From Rhodospirillaceae bacterium (GTDB lineage Bacteria; Pseudomonadota; Alphaproteobacteria; Thalassobaculales; Thalassobaculaceae): a stretch of 64,000 bases of DNA. Both the position numbers and the translations under genes were made by a program. The first letter of the stretch is position 1; the number at the start of each line of letters is the position of its first letter. The notes below the pieces were generated by a model. It was not told where the DNA came from and made no database searches. It was given only the letters and a program-made list of their open reading frames with translations. The stretch is from NCBI GenBank assembly GCA_018401495.1, contig JAGYJX010000031.1:124001-188000 (forward strand), read 5' to 3'. Positions 19,587 through 28,619 of this stretch are shown here, piece by piece.

Positions 19587-20282
19587 TCAGCGTCGGCGCG
19601 TGGCGCTGAGGGCCATCACCAGCGACAGCAGGACCAGCGCGATGCCGCCGCCATGGGCGGCGATCAGGACCACGCGCTGCTGGTCGGCCACCCGCGCCGT
19701 CTCCTGCCTCAGGGCCTGCCGGCGGGCCTCGGCGAACGCCCGCACGTCGGCCACCAGGGCGTCGAAGGCGTCGTTCAGCGGGCGGTCCATGCCGCGCACC
19801 GCCCGGTCGGCCTGCCAGGCGGCGTCGATCGCGCCCGGCGCGAAGGTCGTCAACGCCGCGGCGTAGCGACCCGCCAGTTCGCCGTGCAGGGCGAGCATCC
19901 GCTCGACCGGCTCGCCCGGCATGCCGACCTCGGCGGCGCTCGCGCCGACCTGGCGGAGACGGTCGACCACCGTCGCCTGGCTGGCGTCGAAGGCGGCCCG
20001 GTAGCTTGCCAGGTCCTCGGGGACGTGGCCGCGCAGCAGGACGTTCTTCCATTCCTGCACCTGGGTCTTGAAGGCCACCTGGCCCTCGCGCGCCCGGTCG
20101 GTGGCCTCGATCAGCCGGTCGGTGGCGGCGGCGTAGGCCTCGGTCTCGCGGCGCACGACGTCGAGGCCGTAGAGCGCGATGACGTTGATCACGATCAGCA
20201 CCGTCACCAGGGTGCCGGCCATCATCACCAGGTGCCGCCGCGCGGCCTGCCGGTCGCGCACGCCGGTATCGGTCGAACTCAT
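19587..20282 (-). CDS. Orphan four-helix-bundle membrane sensor without output domain
   Basis: A 231-residue protein. One membrane segment lies at about residues 18-41 (LVMMAGTLVTVLIVINVIAL), then a 160-residue helical periplasmic region (RAREGQVAFKTQVQEWKNVLLRG, typical of chemoreceptor 4HB/HBM-like domains), then a second segment near 204-225. The protein ends just after it with RRR, so no HAMP, signalling or kinase domain is present. Its partner is likely the Na/Pi-type protein encoded 13 bases downstream. This is inferred from gene order only. Confidence 0.75.
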   Translation of the reverse strand: MSSTDTGVRDRQAARRHLVMMAGTLVTVLIVINVIALYGLDVVRRETEAYAAATDRLIEATDRAREGQVAFKTQVQEWKNVLLRGHVPEDLASYRAAFDASQATVVDRLRQVGASAAEVGMPGEPVERMLALHGELAGRYAAALTTFAPGAIDAAWQADRAVRGMDRPLNDAFDALVADVRAFAEARRQALRQETARVADQQRVVLIAAHGGGIALVLLSLVMALSATRRR

Positions 20283-20390
20283 GCGTTAACCCTTCCCCGA
20301 TACCCTCTCCCAGGGCGGCCTATAGCATGGATTGCCGCCGGGGGCAGCCGGGCGGAGCGCGCAACTCCTTGGCATCAAACGCTTTGACGG

Positions 20391-20983
20391 TTATCGAAGC
20401 GAGGGTTCCAGCATCAACTCGACCAGCCAGGCCTCACCGTCGTCGCCGCCTTCGACGGTCAGGCGGCGACCGCCCGCGGCCGCGATCAGCAGGGCGTCCA
20501 GCCGCCCGAGGTCAACCGCCGGCAGGCCGTCGACGGCCGCGCGGCAGGGGGTGGCGGCCAGCAGCAGCGCCGATGCCGCGCCATCGGCGATCTCCAGCGC
20601 GGCGTCGCCGGCAATCCGGCGCGTGCGGTCGCGGAAGCGGCCGCGCCGCGTCATCACGTTGAGGTCGGTGATCGGGCCGTCGACGAGGCTGGCCGAGACC
20701 GCCGCGTCGGCGGGAACGCGAACGGCGCGGTCGTCCGGTCCAGGCGGACCGGGCCGGCCCCGATGCCGCGCAGCACCAGCCCGGCGCCGTCCAGGATCGA
20801 CAAGGTCCGGTCGACGCCGGGGAACTCCGAGAACGGCCCGTCGGCGGCGACCACCGCCATGCTGATCCGCCAGTCGAACGCGTCGATGCCGGCGCCGTCC
20901 GGCGCCACCGCGATCTCGGTCGTCGAGCCGCCGCCGTTCTTCCACGGCATCGTGCGATGGCTGGAGGCGCGCAGGATCCGCAT
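20391..20983 (-). CDS. hutD: HutD/Ves family cupin (frame broken once)
   Basis: About 197 residues after repair. The N-terminus has the family start RILRASSHRTMPWKNGGGST, DWRISMAVVAADGPFSEFPG and the RTLSILDGAG cupin strand. One base is missing near 20711: adding a C there joins TAPFAFP to ADAAVSASLVDGPITDLNVM, another HutD signature. HutD proteins accompany histidine utilisation or stress responses, but their reaction is unknown. No hut genes are nearby. The start overlaps the stop of the coiled-coil gene (ATGA). Confidence 0.82.
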
Positions 20984-21621
20984 CAGCGCAGCAGCGCGTA
21001 GAACGCGCCCAGCAACAGCGCGGTGCCGCCGAACTGCAGCCCCACCGTCGTCAACAGGCGGGCGCTGAAACTGTCCTGGAGGGCGGCGTTCTGCCGCAGC
21101 ATCTCGACCCGCAGACCAGCGATCTCGCGGGTCACGTCGGTCCGCAACCCGGTCATGTCCTGCCGGAGCTCGGCCATCACGTGCTCGGTCCTCTCGCGAA
21201 AGCCCGCCAACTCGCTGCGAAGGCCCGCAATGTCACGCTCGACGGTTTCCCGGAAGCTCGCCGCTTCGCCCCGCAACTGCGCAAAGTCCCGCTCGACGGC
21301 TTCCCGGAAGCTCGCCGCTTCGCCCCGCAATTGCGCGAAGTCACGCTCGACGACTTGCCGGAATCCCGCCGCTTCGCCCCGCAGCCCCGCGATGTCACGC
21401 TCGATGGCTCCCTGGAACTCCGCCGCTTCACCCCGCAGCTCCGCTGCCGACTGGGCGATCGCGGTGCGGATGGCGGTGCACTCGCGCTCGAGATCGACTT
21501 TGGTGACGGCCTGCAACTCGACGGCGTCGCTGACGAGGCGGATCATCGCCCGCGCCGACCGCTCCTCGACACCGGCGTCCTTCAGCTCGTCCAGGGCCTT
21601 GAGCACGTCCATGGTCGCCAT
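20983..21621 (-). CDS. Coiled-coil membrane-anchored protein built from 18-residue repeats (DUF1640-like)
   Basis: A 212-residue protein. Residues 1-45 resemble the head of DUF1640/CCDC90-type proteins (LKALDELKDAGVEERSARAM). Residues 60-185 are about seven copies of an 18-residue unit such as AQLRGEAASFREAVERDF. A membrane segment closes the protein (residues 190-212). Units three and four are almost identical, which suggests recent duplication. A GGAGGG ribosome site precedes the ATG. It lies 50 bases after comM and overlaps hutD, so the three may be cotranscribed. Function unknown. Confidence 0.78.
   Translation of the reverse strand: MATMDVLKALDELKDAGVEERSARAMIRLVSDAVELQAVTKVDLERECTAIRTAIAQSAAELRGEAAEFQGAIERDIAGLRGEAAGFRQVVERDFAQLRGEAASFREAVERDFAQLRGEAASFRETVERDIAGLRSELAGFRERTEHVMAELRQDMTGLRTDVTREIAGLRVEMLRQNAALQDSFSARLLTTVGLQFGGTALLLGAFYALLR
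21120..21444 (-). repeat. 54-bp in-frame tandem repeats inside the coiled-coil gene
   Basis: About six tandem units of 54 bases, each coding for 18 residues. The two central units, around 21247-21354, differ at only a few bases; the outer ones are more diverged. Keeping a multiple of three preserves the heptad-like helix. Confidence 0.8.
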
Positions 21622-21671
21622 GACCCTCCAACCTCCATAGTGGCAAGTCCCACGCCGGGCGCCAAGCCGCC

Positions 21672-23196
21672 CTAACCGGTCCCGACCCGATACCCGAGCG
21701 CCTCGGCGACGTGGATCCGGCTGACGCCCTCGGCGCCCTCCAGATCGGCCAGGGTGCGGGCCACCCGCAGCACCCGGTGGTAGCCGCGCGCCGACAGCTT
21801 CAGGCGCTCGGCGGCGAGGCGGAGCAGGTCGCGGCCGGCGGCGTCGGGCTCGGCGACCGCGGCCAGCACCTCGCCGTCGGCCTCGGCGTTGGTGCTCACC
21901 GATCCGGACGGCTCGAGCCGGCGGTAGCGCTCGGCCTGGATGGCCCGGGCGCGGGCGACCCGGCCGGCGATCTCGGCCGAGCCCTCGGCCGGCGGCGGCA
22001 GCGCCAGGTCGGCGGCCGACACCGCCGGCACCTGGACGGTCAGGTCGAAGCGGTCGAGCAGCGGCCCGGACAGCCGCGACTGGTAGTCCTGGGCGCAGCG
22101 CGGCGCCTTGCCGCAGCTGCGCGAGGGGTCGGCGAGGTGGCCGCAGCGGCACGGGTTCATGGCGGCCACCAGCTGGAAGCGGGCGGGGTAGGCGACGTGG
22201 TGGTTGGCGCGGGCGATCACCGCCTCGCCGGTTTCGATCGGCTGCCTGAGGGCATCGAGCACGACGCGCGGGAACTCGGCGAGTTCGTCGAGGAACAGCA
22301 CGCCGCGATGGGCGAGCGACACCTCGCCCGGCCGCGCCTTGGTGCCGCCGCCGATCAGCGCCGGCATCGAGCTCGAATGGTGCGGGGTGCGGAACGGCCG
22401 GGCCCGGTCGATCCGCCCGCCCTTCAGTTCGCCGGCGACCGAGCGGATCATCGACACCTCGAGCGCCTCGGGCGGGGTCAGGGCGGGCAGCAACCCCGGC
22501 AGCCGGGCCGCCATCATCGACTTGCCGGCGCCGGGCGGCCCGACCATCAGCAGGTTGTGCGATCCGGCGGCGACGACCTCCAGCGCCCGCTTGGCGGTTT
22601 CCTGGCCCTTGATGTCGCGCAGGTCCGGGTAGCGCGGCTCCGGCCCGGCGGCGCCGCGCGGCGGCTCGGGCAGGACCTGGATCCCGCGCAGGTGGTTGAG
22701 CAGGGACAGCAGGTCCGGGGCGGCGACCACCTCCAGTCCGTCGGCCCATCGCGCCTCCGGCCCGCACGCCTCGGGGCAGACCAGGCCGCGCCGGCCGGCG
22801 GCGGCAGCGGCGATGGCCGCCGGCAGCACGCCCGCCACCGGGGTGATGCGGCCGTCGAGCGCCAGCTCGCCCATGACCACCCGGCCGGCGAGATCCTCGA
22901 CCGACAGGGCGCCGAGCGCGGTCAGGATGGCGAGCGCGATGGCGAGGTCGAAATGGCTGCCCTCCTTGGGCAGGTCGGCGGGGGCGAGGTTGACCACGAT
23001 CCGCTTCTGCGGGATCGCCAGGCCGAGCGCGGTCAGCGCGGCGTGCACCCGCTCCCGGCTCTCGCCGACCGCCTTGTCGGGCAGCCCGACGACGTAGATT
23101 CCCGGGCCAGCCGCCGCCGCCGCCGACGTGCACCTGCACGTCCACCTCCAGGGTCTCGATGCCGCGAAACGCGACGGTGGCCACGCGGGCGGGCAT
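21672..23196 (-). CDS. comM: YifB/ComM-type Mg-chelatase-like AAA+ ATPase (frame broken once)
   Basis: About 507 residues. The N-terminal Lon-protease-like fold is followed by the AAA+ core with Walker A GPPGAGKSMMAARLPGLLP, FRTPHHSSSMPALIGGG and Walker B GVLFLDELAEF. The C-terminus has RFDLTVQVP and the SARGYHRVLRVARTLADLEG domain. ComM is a hexameric helicase that drives branch migration when transformed DNA is integrated. A +1 shift near 23099-23100 joins MPARVATVAFRGIETLEVDV to IYVVGLPDKAVGESRERV. The ATG at 23196 is chosen because it starts the conserved domain. Confidence 0.9.
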
Positions 23197-23564
23197 GGTC
23201 GGTTCTCCGGTCGGTTGGTACCGGCCGGGATAAGGACGGGCGCAGGGACGGATTCCGGCGTCACCGCGGAGCGCACGCCGTCCGGATCGCCGGAAAAGCC
23301 ATCTTCGGCAGACGGTTGCAGACCGATGATCAGGCAAGATGGCAATTGCGGAAAAGACGCCTCAAGGGCTCGATTAGTTTAAGATCAAAGCACGAGTATG
23401 GCCTGGATAGCAATATTGATTAATATAGCGTTAACGACCATCTGCCAGTGACTGTCGGACCACTCGGAATGCCGGTCGTGCCCTCCGCGCCAGTCCGGGG
23501 ACCGTCCAGGTAACGCCAAGGTCGGGTCTGGAAACTTCAAGGGCGGTTTCGCTGCCCCGGGGCG
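23197..23564. other. Intergenic region between comM start and pentapeptide gene stop
   Basis: 368 bases with no convincing gene. The part from about 23330 to 23440 is much richer in A and T than the rest of the window and contains the CtrA-type site described separately. On the minus strand CATACT (RC of 23395-23400) lies 17 bases downstream of TTAATC, so a comM promoter with a leader of about 190 bases is possible. The remainder is GC-rich with no recognisable signal. Confidence 0.5.
23420..23434. promoter_or_regulatory. CtrA-type binding site upstream of comM
   Basis: TTAA, seven bases, TTAA, followed by C: an exact match to the full CtrA consensus of alphaproteobacteria. It is the only such full site I found in the window. 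It lies 224 bases upstream of the comM start, and a -10-like CATACT sits 17 bases further towards comM. In Rhodobacter, CtrA activates competence-type genes including comM; here control is inferred from position. Confidence 0.55.
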
Positions 23565-24830
23565 TCACTCGGCGGCGCTGGCCACCGAGGGCGAGAGGCC
23601 GACGGTGCCCAGGATCGAGCATCCGCGGAGGTCGCTGCCGGTGAACCCGGCGTGGCTGAGATCGGCGTGGTCAAGGATGGTGGCGTGCAGGACGGCGCCC
23701 GAGAAATCGGCCTTGTCGGCCTTGGCGCCGATCAGCGAGGCCCCCGACAGGTCGGCCGGCCATTCGCGCAGCACCTCCAAGGTGGCCGGCTTGAGGATCT
23801 GCATCGGTGTCAGCCGGGCGTGGGTCAGGGTGGCGCCGTCGAGGCGGGCGGCCTTCATGCGGGCGCCGCGCAGGTCGCAGCGCGACAGGTCGGCCCGCTC
23901 CAGGCTGGCCTCGGACAGGTCGGCGAACCGGAACGAGCACTGCTTCAGATTGGCCCCGTCCAGCTTCGTGCCGGTGAAATCGGCGGCCGAAAGGTCGGCG
24001 CCGGACAGGTCGATGCCGCTCAGATCGAGGCCCTTGAACGACGCCCGCGAGCCCTTCTTGCCGCCCGAACTGATCCAGGCGAAATGCTCGACCACCTTGT
24101 GGCGGATGTCCGGTGCGGCGTTGGCGAGGCCGGTGGCGATGGTGCAGGCCGTCAGGTCGGCGCCCGACAGGTCGGCGCCGTCGAGGTTGCACGAGCGCAG
24201 GTCCGATCCGGACAGGTCGGTGTCGGTGAGGACGGCGTCGGCGAAGTTGACGCCGCGCAGGTTGGAGCCGCGCAGATCGGAGCCCTTGAAGGAGCTCTTC
24301 GACAGATCCGCCCGGCTGAGGTTCACGTCGCGCATCACCGCCGCCTGGAACGCGGTGCCGACGGCGATGATCCCGGACATGTTGGCGCCGGACAGGTTGG
24401 TCCGCACGAACTGGGCGTTCGAGACGTCCGCCTTCGCCAGGTTGGCGACCTGCTCGATGGTGCGGTTCATGTCGACGATCTTGGCGGGCCGCAGGTCGGC
24501 GTCGGTCAGGTCGGCGGCCATCAGCTTGGCGCCCTTCAGATCGGCGCCCCGCAGGTTGGCTCCCATCAGCTTGGCGCCGGCGAAATCGACCTTCTCGAGC
24601 TTGGCGGTGGTGAACTGGGAGCGCTCGAGGTTGCCGCCGGCGAAGTTCGAGCCGCGCAGGTCGGCGCCGGCGAACAGCGCCTGGCGCAGATCGGCCGCCG
24701 CCAGCATGGTGCCGCGCAGGGTCTTGTGTCGGAAATCAGCCTGCTGGCCGCCGGAATACTGTTTCAGGTAGAGGCCGTGCTTGCGAACGGCATCCGCGAC
24801 ATCCCAGTCGAGATCCTGCATCGGCTTCAT
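23565..24830 (-). CDS. Pentapeptide-repeat protein
   Basis: A 421-residue protein with no signal peptide. A 45-residue N-terminal segment (DLDWDVADAVRKHGLYLKQY) is followed by two blocks of A(D/N)LXX repeats, about residues 47-220 and 265-410, forming right-handed quadrilateral beta-helices. The blocks are split by a helical insert HKVVEHFAWISSGGKKGSR near residue 245. Relatives occur in Rhodospirillales without assigned function; some pentapeptide proteins mimic DNA and protect gyrase. The gene stands alone with its own upstream region, which holds a strong inverted repeat. Confidence 0.88.
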   Translation of the reverse strand: MKPMQDLDWDVADAVRKHGLYLKQYSGGQQADFRHKTLRGTMLAAADLRQALFAGADLRGSNFAGGNLERSQFTTAKLEKVDFAGAKLMGANLRGADLKGAKLMAADLTDADLRPAKIVDMNRTIEQVANLAKADVSNAQFVRTNLSGANMSGIIAVGTAFQAAVMRDVNLSRADLSKSSFKGSDLRGSNLRGVNFADAVLTDTDLSGSDLRSCNLDGADLSGADLTACTIATGLANAAPDIRHKVVEHFAWISSGGKKGSRASFKGLDLSGIDLSGADLSAADFTGTKLDGANLKQCSFRFADLSEASLERADLSRCDLRGARMKAARLDGATLTHARLTPMQILKPATLEVLREWPADLSGASLIGAKADKADFSGAVLHATILDHADLSHAGFTGSDLRGCSILGTVGLSPSVASAAE

Positions 24831-24938
24831 GGCGGTCCCCCACCGCGCGTTCTGCGCGTTCCCCGGCGTCCGCTAGATCTTGTAGCGGGGCGGACGGCAG
24901 CAGCCACGACCCCTCGTCATCGGCCCTGCTGTTCATTA

Positions 24939-24967
24939 GCATGCCGTCAGATGTGCCGAAAAGTCAA
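24939..24967 (-). promoter_or_regulatory. Possible promoter of the pentapeptide-repeat gene
   Basis: On the minus strand TTGACT (RC of 24962-24967) is followed at 17-20 bases by CATGCT/GCTAAT, in an AT-rich stretch about 110 bases upstream of the ATG. The -35 is good; the -10 is ambiguous in position. The inverted repeat lies just upstream. Confidence 0.35.
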
Positions 24968-24981
24968 TGAAATCAATTATT

Positions 24982-25006
24982 TCCGACATTTCTCTAAAAT
25001 GTCGGA
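24982..25006. repeat. Perfect 10-bp inverted repeat between the HIT gene and the pentapeptide gene
   Basis: TCCGACATTT, a five-base spacer CTCTA, then AAATGTCGGA. It is 32 bases beyond the HIT gene stop and about 15 bases upstream of the probable pentapeptide promoter. There is no T-run on either side, so an operator is at least as likely as a terminator for the his transcript. Confidence 0.65.
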
Positions 25007-25037
25007 CTTCCCGGGTCCCGCAAACGGCGCGTTCAGT

Positions 25038-25407
25038 CTACTGGCTCGACGCCTTGATCATGCGGCCGAGATCGGTGCCGGCGAACACGTGGACGTGGAA
25101 GTGCGGCACCTCCTGGTGGGCGTCGCGGCCGTGGTTCGAGAGGATCCGGTAGCCCGCTTCCTCGACCCCGAGATCGCGCGCCACCTTGCCGACCATCCGC
25201 ACGAAGCCGGCGATCTCGGCGTCGCTCGCCTTGGCCGAGAAATCCGCGAACGAGACGTACGGCGCCCTTCGGGATCACCAGCACGTGGGTCGGGGTCTGC
25301 GGGTTGATGTCGTGGAAGGCGAGCGCGTGCTCGTCCTCGTGCACCGTCTTGTTGGGAATCTCGCCGCGCAGGATCCGGGCGAAGATGTTGTTCGGATCGT
25401 AGGCCAT
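25038..25407 (-). CDS. HIT (histidine triad) family hydrolase (frame broken once)
   Basis: About 122 residues. The N-terminus has [21 protein letters not shown] and [10 protein letters not shown]. After a +1 shift at 25261-25262 the new frame gives [18 protein letters not shown] and the triad HFHVHVFAG near the C-terminus. HIT proteins hydrolyse nucleotide phosphoramidates. It follows hisE by three bases and closes the his cluster. Confidence 0.88.
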
Positions 25408-25410
25408 GCC

Positions 25411-25756
25411 TCAGCTCCCCTGGTCTGGCGTCGAGCGCGCCGCCTTCTCCGCGAGGCCGGAGACGCCCTCGCGCCGTTCCAGCTCCGCCCACACCGTCGC
25501 CGGGTCGACCCCGGCCGCCGCCCACAGCACCGTCAGATGGTACAGCAGGTCGGCGCTCTCCGAGGCGAAGCCGGCCGGATCGCCGCGCACCGCCTCGATC
25601 ACCGCCTCGACCGCCTCCTCGCCGAGCTTCTGCGCCGCCTTCGCGGGGCCGGCGGCCAGCAGCCTGGCGGTGTAGCTCGACGCCGGATCGGCGCCGCGCC
25701 GCGCGCGCGACCGTCGCCGCCAGCCGGTCCAGCACGTGGGCCGCGCGCTCCGCCAT
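25411..25756 (-). CDS. hisE: Phosphoribosyl-ATP pyrophosphatase HisE (frame broken once)
   Basis: Second enzyme of histidine synthesis, about 114 residues after repair. The N-terminus [12 protein letters not shown] joins, after a +1 shift at 25699-25700 (extra base), to [18 protein letters not shown], then [13 protein letters not shown] and [13 protein letters not shown], all HisE signatures. The start overlaps the hisF stop (TGATG). Confidence 0.9.
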
Positions 25757-26520
25757 CACCGCCCCTCGCGAACCGGGACGCCGGCGGCGGCGAGGGCCGC
25801 CTTGGCCTCGGCGATCCGGTAGGTCCCGAAATGGAAGATCGAGGCGGCCAGCACGGCGCTGGCGTGGCCTTCGCGCACGCCGTCGACCAGGTGGTCGAGC
25901 GTGCCGACGCCGCCCGAAGCGATCACCGGCACCGGCACCGCGTCGGCGATGGCGCGGGTGAGCGGCAGGTCGAAGCCCTGCTTGGTGCCGTCGCGGTCCA
26001 TCGAGGTCAGCAGGATCTCGCCGGCGCCGTACTCGGCCATGCGGCGCGCCCACTCGACGGCGTCGAGGCCGGTCGCCTCGCGGCCGCCGTGGGTGAACAC
26101 CTCGAACCGGCCGGGTGCCGTCCGCTTGGCGTCGACCGCGACGGTGATGCACTGGCTGCCGAACTTCAGGGCGGCTTCGCGCACGAACTCGGGGTTCTTC
26201 ACGGCGGCGGTGTTGATCGACACCTTGTCGGCGCCGGCCAGCAGCAGCCGGCGGATGTCCTCGACGGTGCGCACCCCGCCGCCGACGGTCAGCGGCATGA
26301 AGCAGCGCGCGGCGGTCCGCCCGACCACGTCGAAGATGGTCTCGCGGTTCTCGTGGCTGGCGGTGATGTCGAGGAAGCACAGCTCGTCGGCACCCTCGGC
26401 GTCGTAGAGCGCGGCCTGCTCGACCGGGTCGCCGGCGTCCACCAGGTCGACGAAGTTCACGCCCTTGACCACGCGCCCGTCCTTGACGTCGAGGCAGGGG
26501 ATGACCCGGACCTTCAGCAT
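25756..26520 (-). CDS. hisF: Imidazole glycerol phosphate synthase cyclase subunit HisF
   Basis: A 254-residue TIM barrel. With HisH it converts PRFAR and glutamine-derived ammonia to imidazole glycerol phosphate and AICAR. The catalytic Asp is in [20 protein letters not shown] near residue 11 and the second in [16 protein letters not shown] near residue 130. LTVGGGVRT and VIASGGVG phosphate-binding loops are present. The start overlaps the hisA stop. Confidence 0.97.
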   Translation of the reverse strand: MLKVRVIPCLDVKDGRVVKGVNFVDLVDAGDPVEQAALYDAEGADELCFLDITASHENRETIFDVVGRTAARCFMPLTVGGGVRTVEDIRRLLLAGADKVSINTAAVKNPEFVREAALKFGSQCITVAVDAKRTAPGRFEVFTHGGREATGLDAVEWARRMAEYGAGEILLTSMDRDGTKQGFDLPLTRAIADAVPVPVIASGGVGTLDHLVDGVREGHASAVLAASIFHFGTYRIAEAKAALAAAGVPVREGR

Positions 26521-27251
26521 CAGGCGGCCTCCGCCAGCACCCGCGCCGCCTCGGCGGCGTCGACCCGGCCGTCGTACAGCGCGCGGCCGACGATGGCGCC
26601 CGCCACGCCGTCGCCGGCGAGGCCGGCGATCGCCTTCAGGTCGTCGAGCGAGGCGACGCCGCCGGACGCGATCACCGGCGTCGACAGCCGGCGCGCCAGC
26701 GCCGCGGTCGCCGCCAGGTTGGGGCCCTGCAGCGCGCCGTCGCGGTCGATGTCGGTGAACACCACCGCCGCCACCCCGGCGTCCTCGAACTTCAGCGCCA
26801 GGTCGAGCGCGGTGATCTCGGCGGTCTCGGCCCATCCCTCGACCGCGACCTTGCCGTCGCGGGCGTCGATGCCGACGGCGATCCGGCCGGGATGCGCCCG
26901 GCAGGCGGCGATCACCAGCGCCGGGTCGCGCAGCGCCACGGTTCCGAGCACGACCCGCGCCACCCCGGCCGCCAGCCAGGCCTCGATGCCGGCGCGGTCG
27001 CGGATGCCGCCGCCGAGCTGCACCGGGACGTCGACGGCGGCCAGGATCGCCCGCACGGCGTCGCCGTTCACCGGCCGACCGGCGAACGCCCCGTCCAGGT
27101 CAACCACGTGCACCCAGGCGCAGCCGGCGTCGCCGAAGGCGCGGGCCTGGGCGGCAGGATCGTCGTTGTAGACGGTGGCCGCGTCCATCTCGCCGCGCAG
27201 CAGCCGGACGCACTGCCCGCCCTTGAGGTCGATCGCCGGGTACAGGATCAC
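26520..27251 (-). CDS. hisA: Phosphoribosylformimino-AICAR ribotide isomerase HisA
   Basis: A 243-residue TIM barrel that isomerises ProFAR to [25 protein letters not shown] carries the first catalytic Asp and [14 protein letters not shown] the second; QLGGGIRD and VIASGGVAS are the phosphate loops. It starts with GTG at 27251, overlapping the GNAT stop as GTGA. Confidence 0.95.
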   Translation of the reverse strand: MILYPAIDLKGGQCVRLLRGEMDAATVYNDDPAAQARAFGDAGCAWVHVVDLDGAFAGRPVNGDAVRAILAAVDVPVQLGGGIRDRAGIEAWLAAGVARVVLGTVALRDPALVIAACRAHPGRIAVGIDARDGKVAVEGWAETAEITALDLALKFEDAGVAAVVFTDIDRDGALQGPNLAATAALARRLSTPVIASGGVASLDDLKAIAGLAGDGVAGAIVGRALYDGRVDAAEAARVLAEAA

Positions 27252-27904
27252 GTCAGGCTCTCCGAAGGCGTTGCCGCCGGGCGCAGCGGGATCAGCTCCT
27301 TGAAGTAGAAGTAGCCGCGCACGTAGCGGTCGTTCGCGAAGGCGTAGAACGGGTGCTCGCCGAACTTGCTGTAGCCGAGGGTCTCGTAGAGCCGGATGGC
27401 GGCGCGCTGGGTCTCGCGCACGTCGAGGTTCAGGATCCGGAAGCCGGCGTCGCGGGCGTTGCGCTCGGCGATCTCGACCAGCTGGCGGGCGAGGCCGTGG
27501 CCGCGCGACCAGGGTGCGAGGAAGTTGGTGGTCAGGTTGCAGGCGAAGCCCTGGGCCTCGTTGTTGCGCGGCGGCTTCTGGATCTGGCAGGACCCGGCGA
27601 TCACGCCGTCCAGGCGGGCGACGAACAGCATCCGCTCGGGGATCAGCATCACCCCCTTCCAGTACGCCTCCAGGGTGTGGCGCGGCGGCGGCTTCAGCCA
27701 CCCGAAGCCGCCGCCGTCGATGATCGCGGCCTCGGCGGCGTCGCACAGATCGTGCAGGTCGTTGGTGTTCAGGGTCTCGGCGCGCTCGACCGTTGGCACC
27801 GGCGGGGCCGGCAGGGGCGGGTTGGCCGAGGCCGTTCCGGACTTGGCCGGTGCCGCCTCGGATGCGGGGGTTGCGGGCGCGTCGTTCTCGGGTCCGTCGG
27901 TCAT
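27248..27904 (-). CDS. GNAT-family N-acetyltransferase inside the his cluster
   Basis: About 218 residues. An Ala/Pro-rich N-terminal 40 residues is followed by a GNAT domain: [20 protein letters not shown], then the acetyl-CoA loop [20 protein letters not shown] near residue 130, then [20 protein letters not shown] and [17 protein letters not shown] 27904 overlaps the hisH stop as ATGA; an ATG nine bases earlier is also possible. Its stop overlaps hisA. Substrate unknown; tight coupling suggests a conserved partner of histidine synthesis in this lineage. Confidence 0.82.
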   Translation of the reverse strand: MTDGPENDAPATPASEAAPAKSGTASANPPLPAPPVPTVERAETLNTNDLHDLCDAAEAAIIDGGGFGWLKPPPRHTLEAYWKGVMLIPERMLFVARLDGVIAGSCQIQKPPRNNEAQGFACNLTTNFLAPWSRGHGLARQLVEIAERNARDAGFRILNLDVRETQRAAIRLYETLGYSKFGEHPFYAFANDRYVRGYFYFKELIPLRPAATPSESLT

Positions 27905-28566
27905 GGCCTCCATCCGAGAAAGTTGGCGATCAGGCGCAGCCCGGTGGCCTGGCTCTTCTCCGGGTGGAACTGCGTGCCGATCAGGTTGTCGCGGCCGACC
28001 ACGGCGGTCACCGGTCCGCCGTAGTCGACGGTGGCGAGGCGCTGCGCCGGCGTCCGCAGGGTCATGTGGTAGGAGTGGACGAAATAGGCGTGGTCGCCGT
28101 CGGCCAGGCCGGCGAGCACCGGGTGGCCGGCGCCGCCCGGCTCCAGGCGCAGCTCGTTCCAGCCCATGTGCGGGATCTTGCGGGCCCGGCCGTCGTCCTC
28201 CGCGGCCGGCCGCACCAGCTCGACGTCGCCGTCGATCCAGCCCAGGCCCTCCGACGTGACGTGCTCGTAGCCGGTGCCCGCCATCAGCTGCATGCCGACG
28301 CAGATGCCGAGGAACGGCGCGCCGTCGGCGAGCACCCGGCCGCGGATCGCCTCGACCATGCCGTCGACCGCGAACAGGCCGCGCCGGCAGTCGGCGAAGG
28401 CGCCGACGCCCGGCAGCACCACCCGGTCGGCACGGCGCACCACCAGCGGGTCGTCGGTCACCGTGATCGCGGTATCGGCGCCGGATTCCCGGGCGGCACG
28501 CTCAAAGGCGTTGGCGGCCGACCGCAGGTTCCCGGAGCCGTAGTCGATGATGGCGGTGATGCCCAT
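27901..28566 (-). CDS. hisH: Imidazole glycerol phosphate synthase glutaminase subunit HisH
   Basis: A 221-residue class I glutamine amidotransferase. The nucleophile Cys is in [12 protein letters not shown] near residue 90 and the His/Glu pair in [10 protein letters not shown] near residue 200. It starts [20 protein letters not shown]. It forms the heterodimer with HisF, encoded three genes on. Confidence 0.96.
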   Translation of the reverse strand: MGITAIIDYGSGNLRSAANAFERAARESGADTAITVTDDPLVVRRADRVVLPGVGAFADCRRGLFAVDGMVEAIRGRVLADGAPFLGICVGMQLMAGTGYEHVTSEGLGWIDGDVELVRPAAEDDGRARKIPHMGWNELRLEPGGAGHPVLAGLADGDHAYFVHSYHMTLRTPAQRLATVDYGGPVTAVVGRDNLIGTQFHPEKSQATGLRLIANFLGWRP

Positions 28567-28619
28567 GGTGGTCGCCTGGTTCGTGACCCCGGACGCCGGC
28601 GGCGGCTCGGGGGCCGGGA

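Noticed and set aside
21120-21444. CRISPR-like array
   Set aside because: The 54-base units are contiguous, coding and in frame, with no unique spacers and no cas genes.
21711-23423. A 570-codon plus-strand frame opposite comM
   Set aside because: Antisense shadow of comM, low-complexity composition, no start signal.
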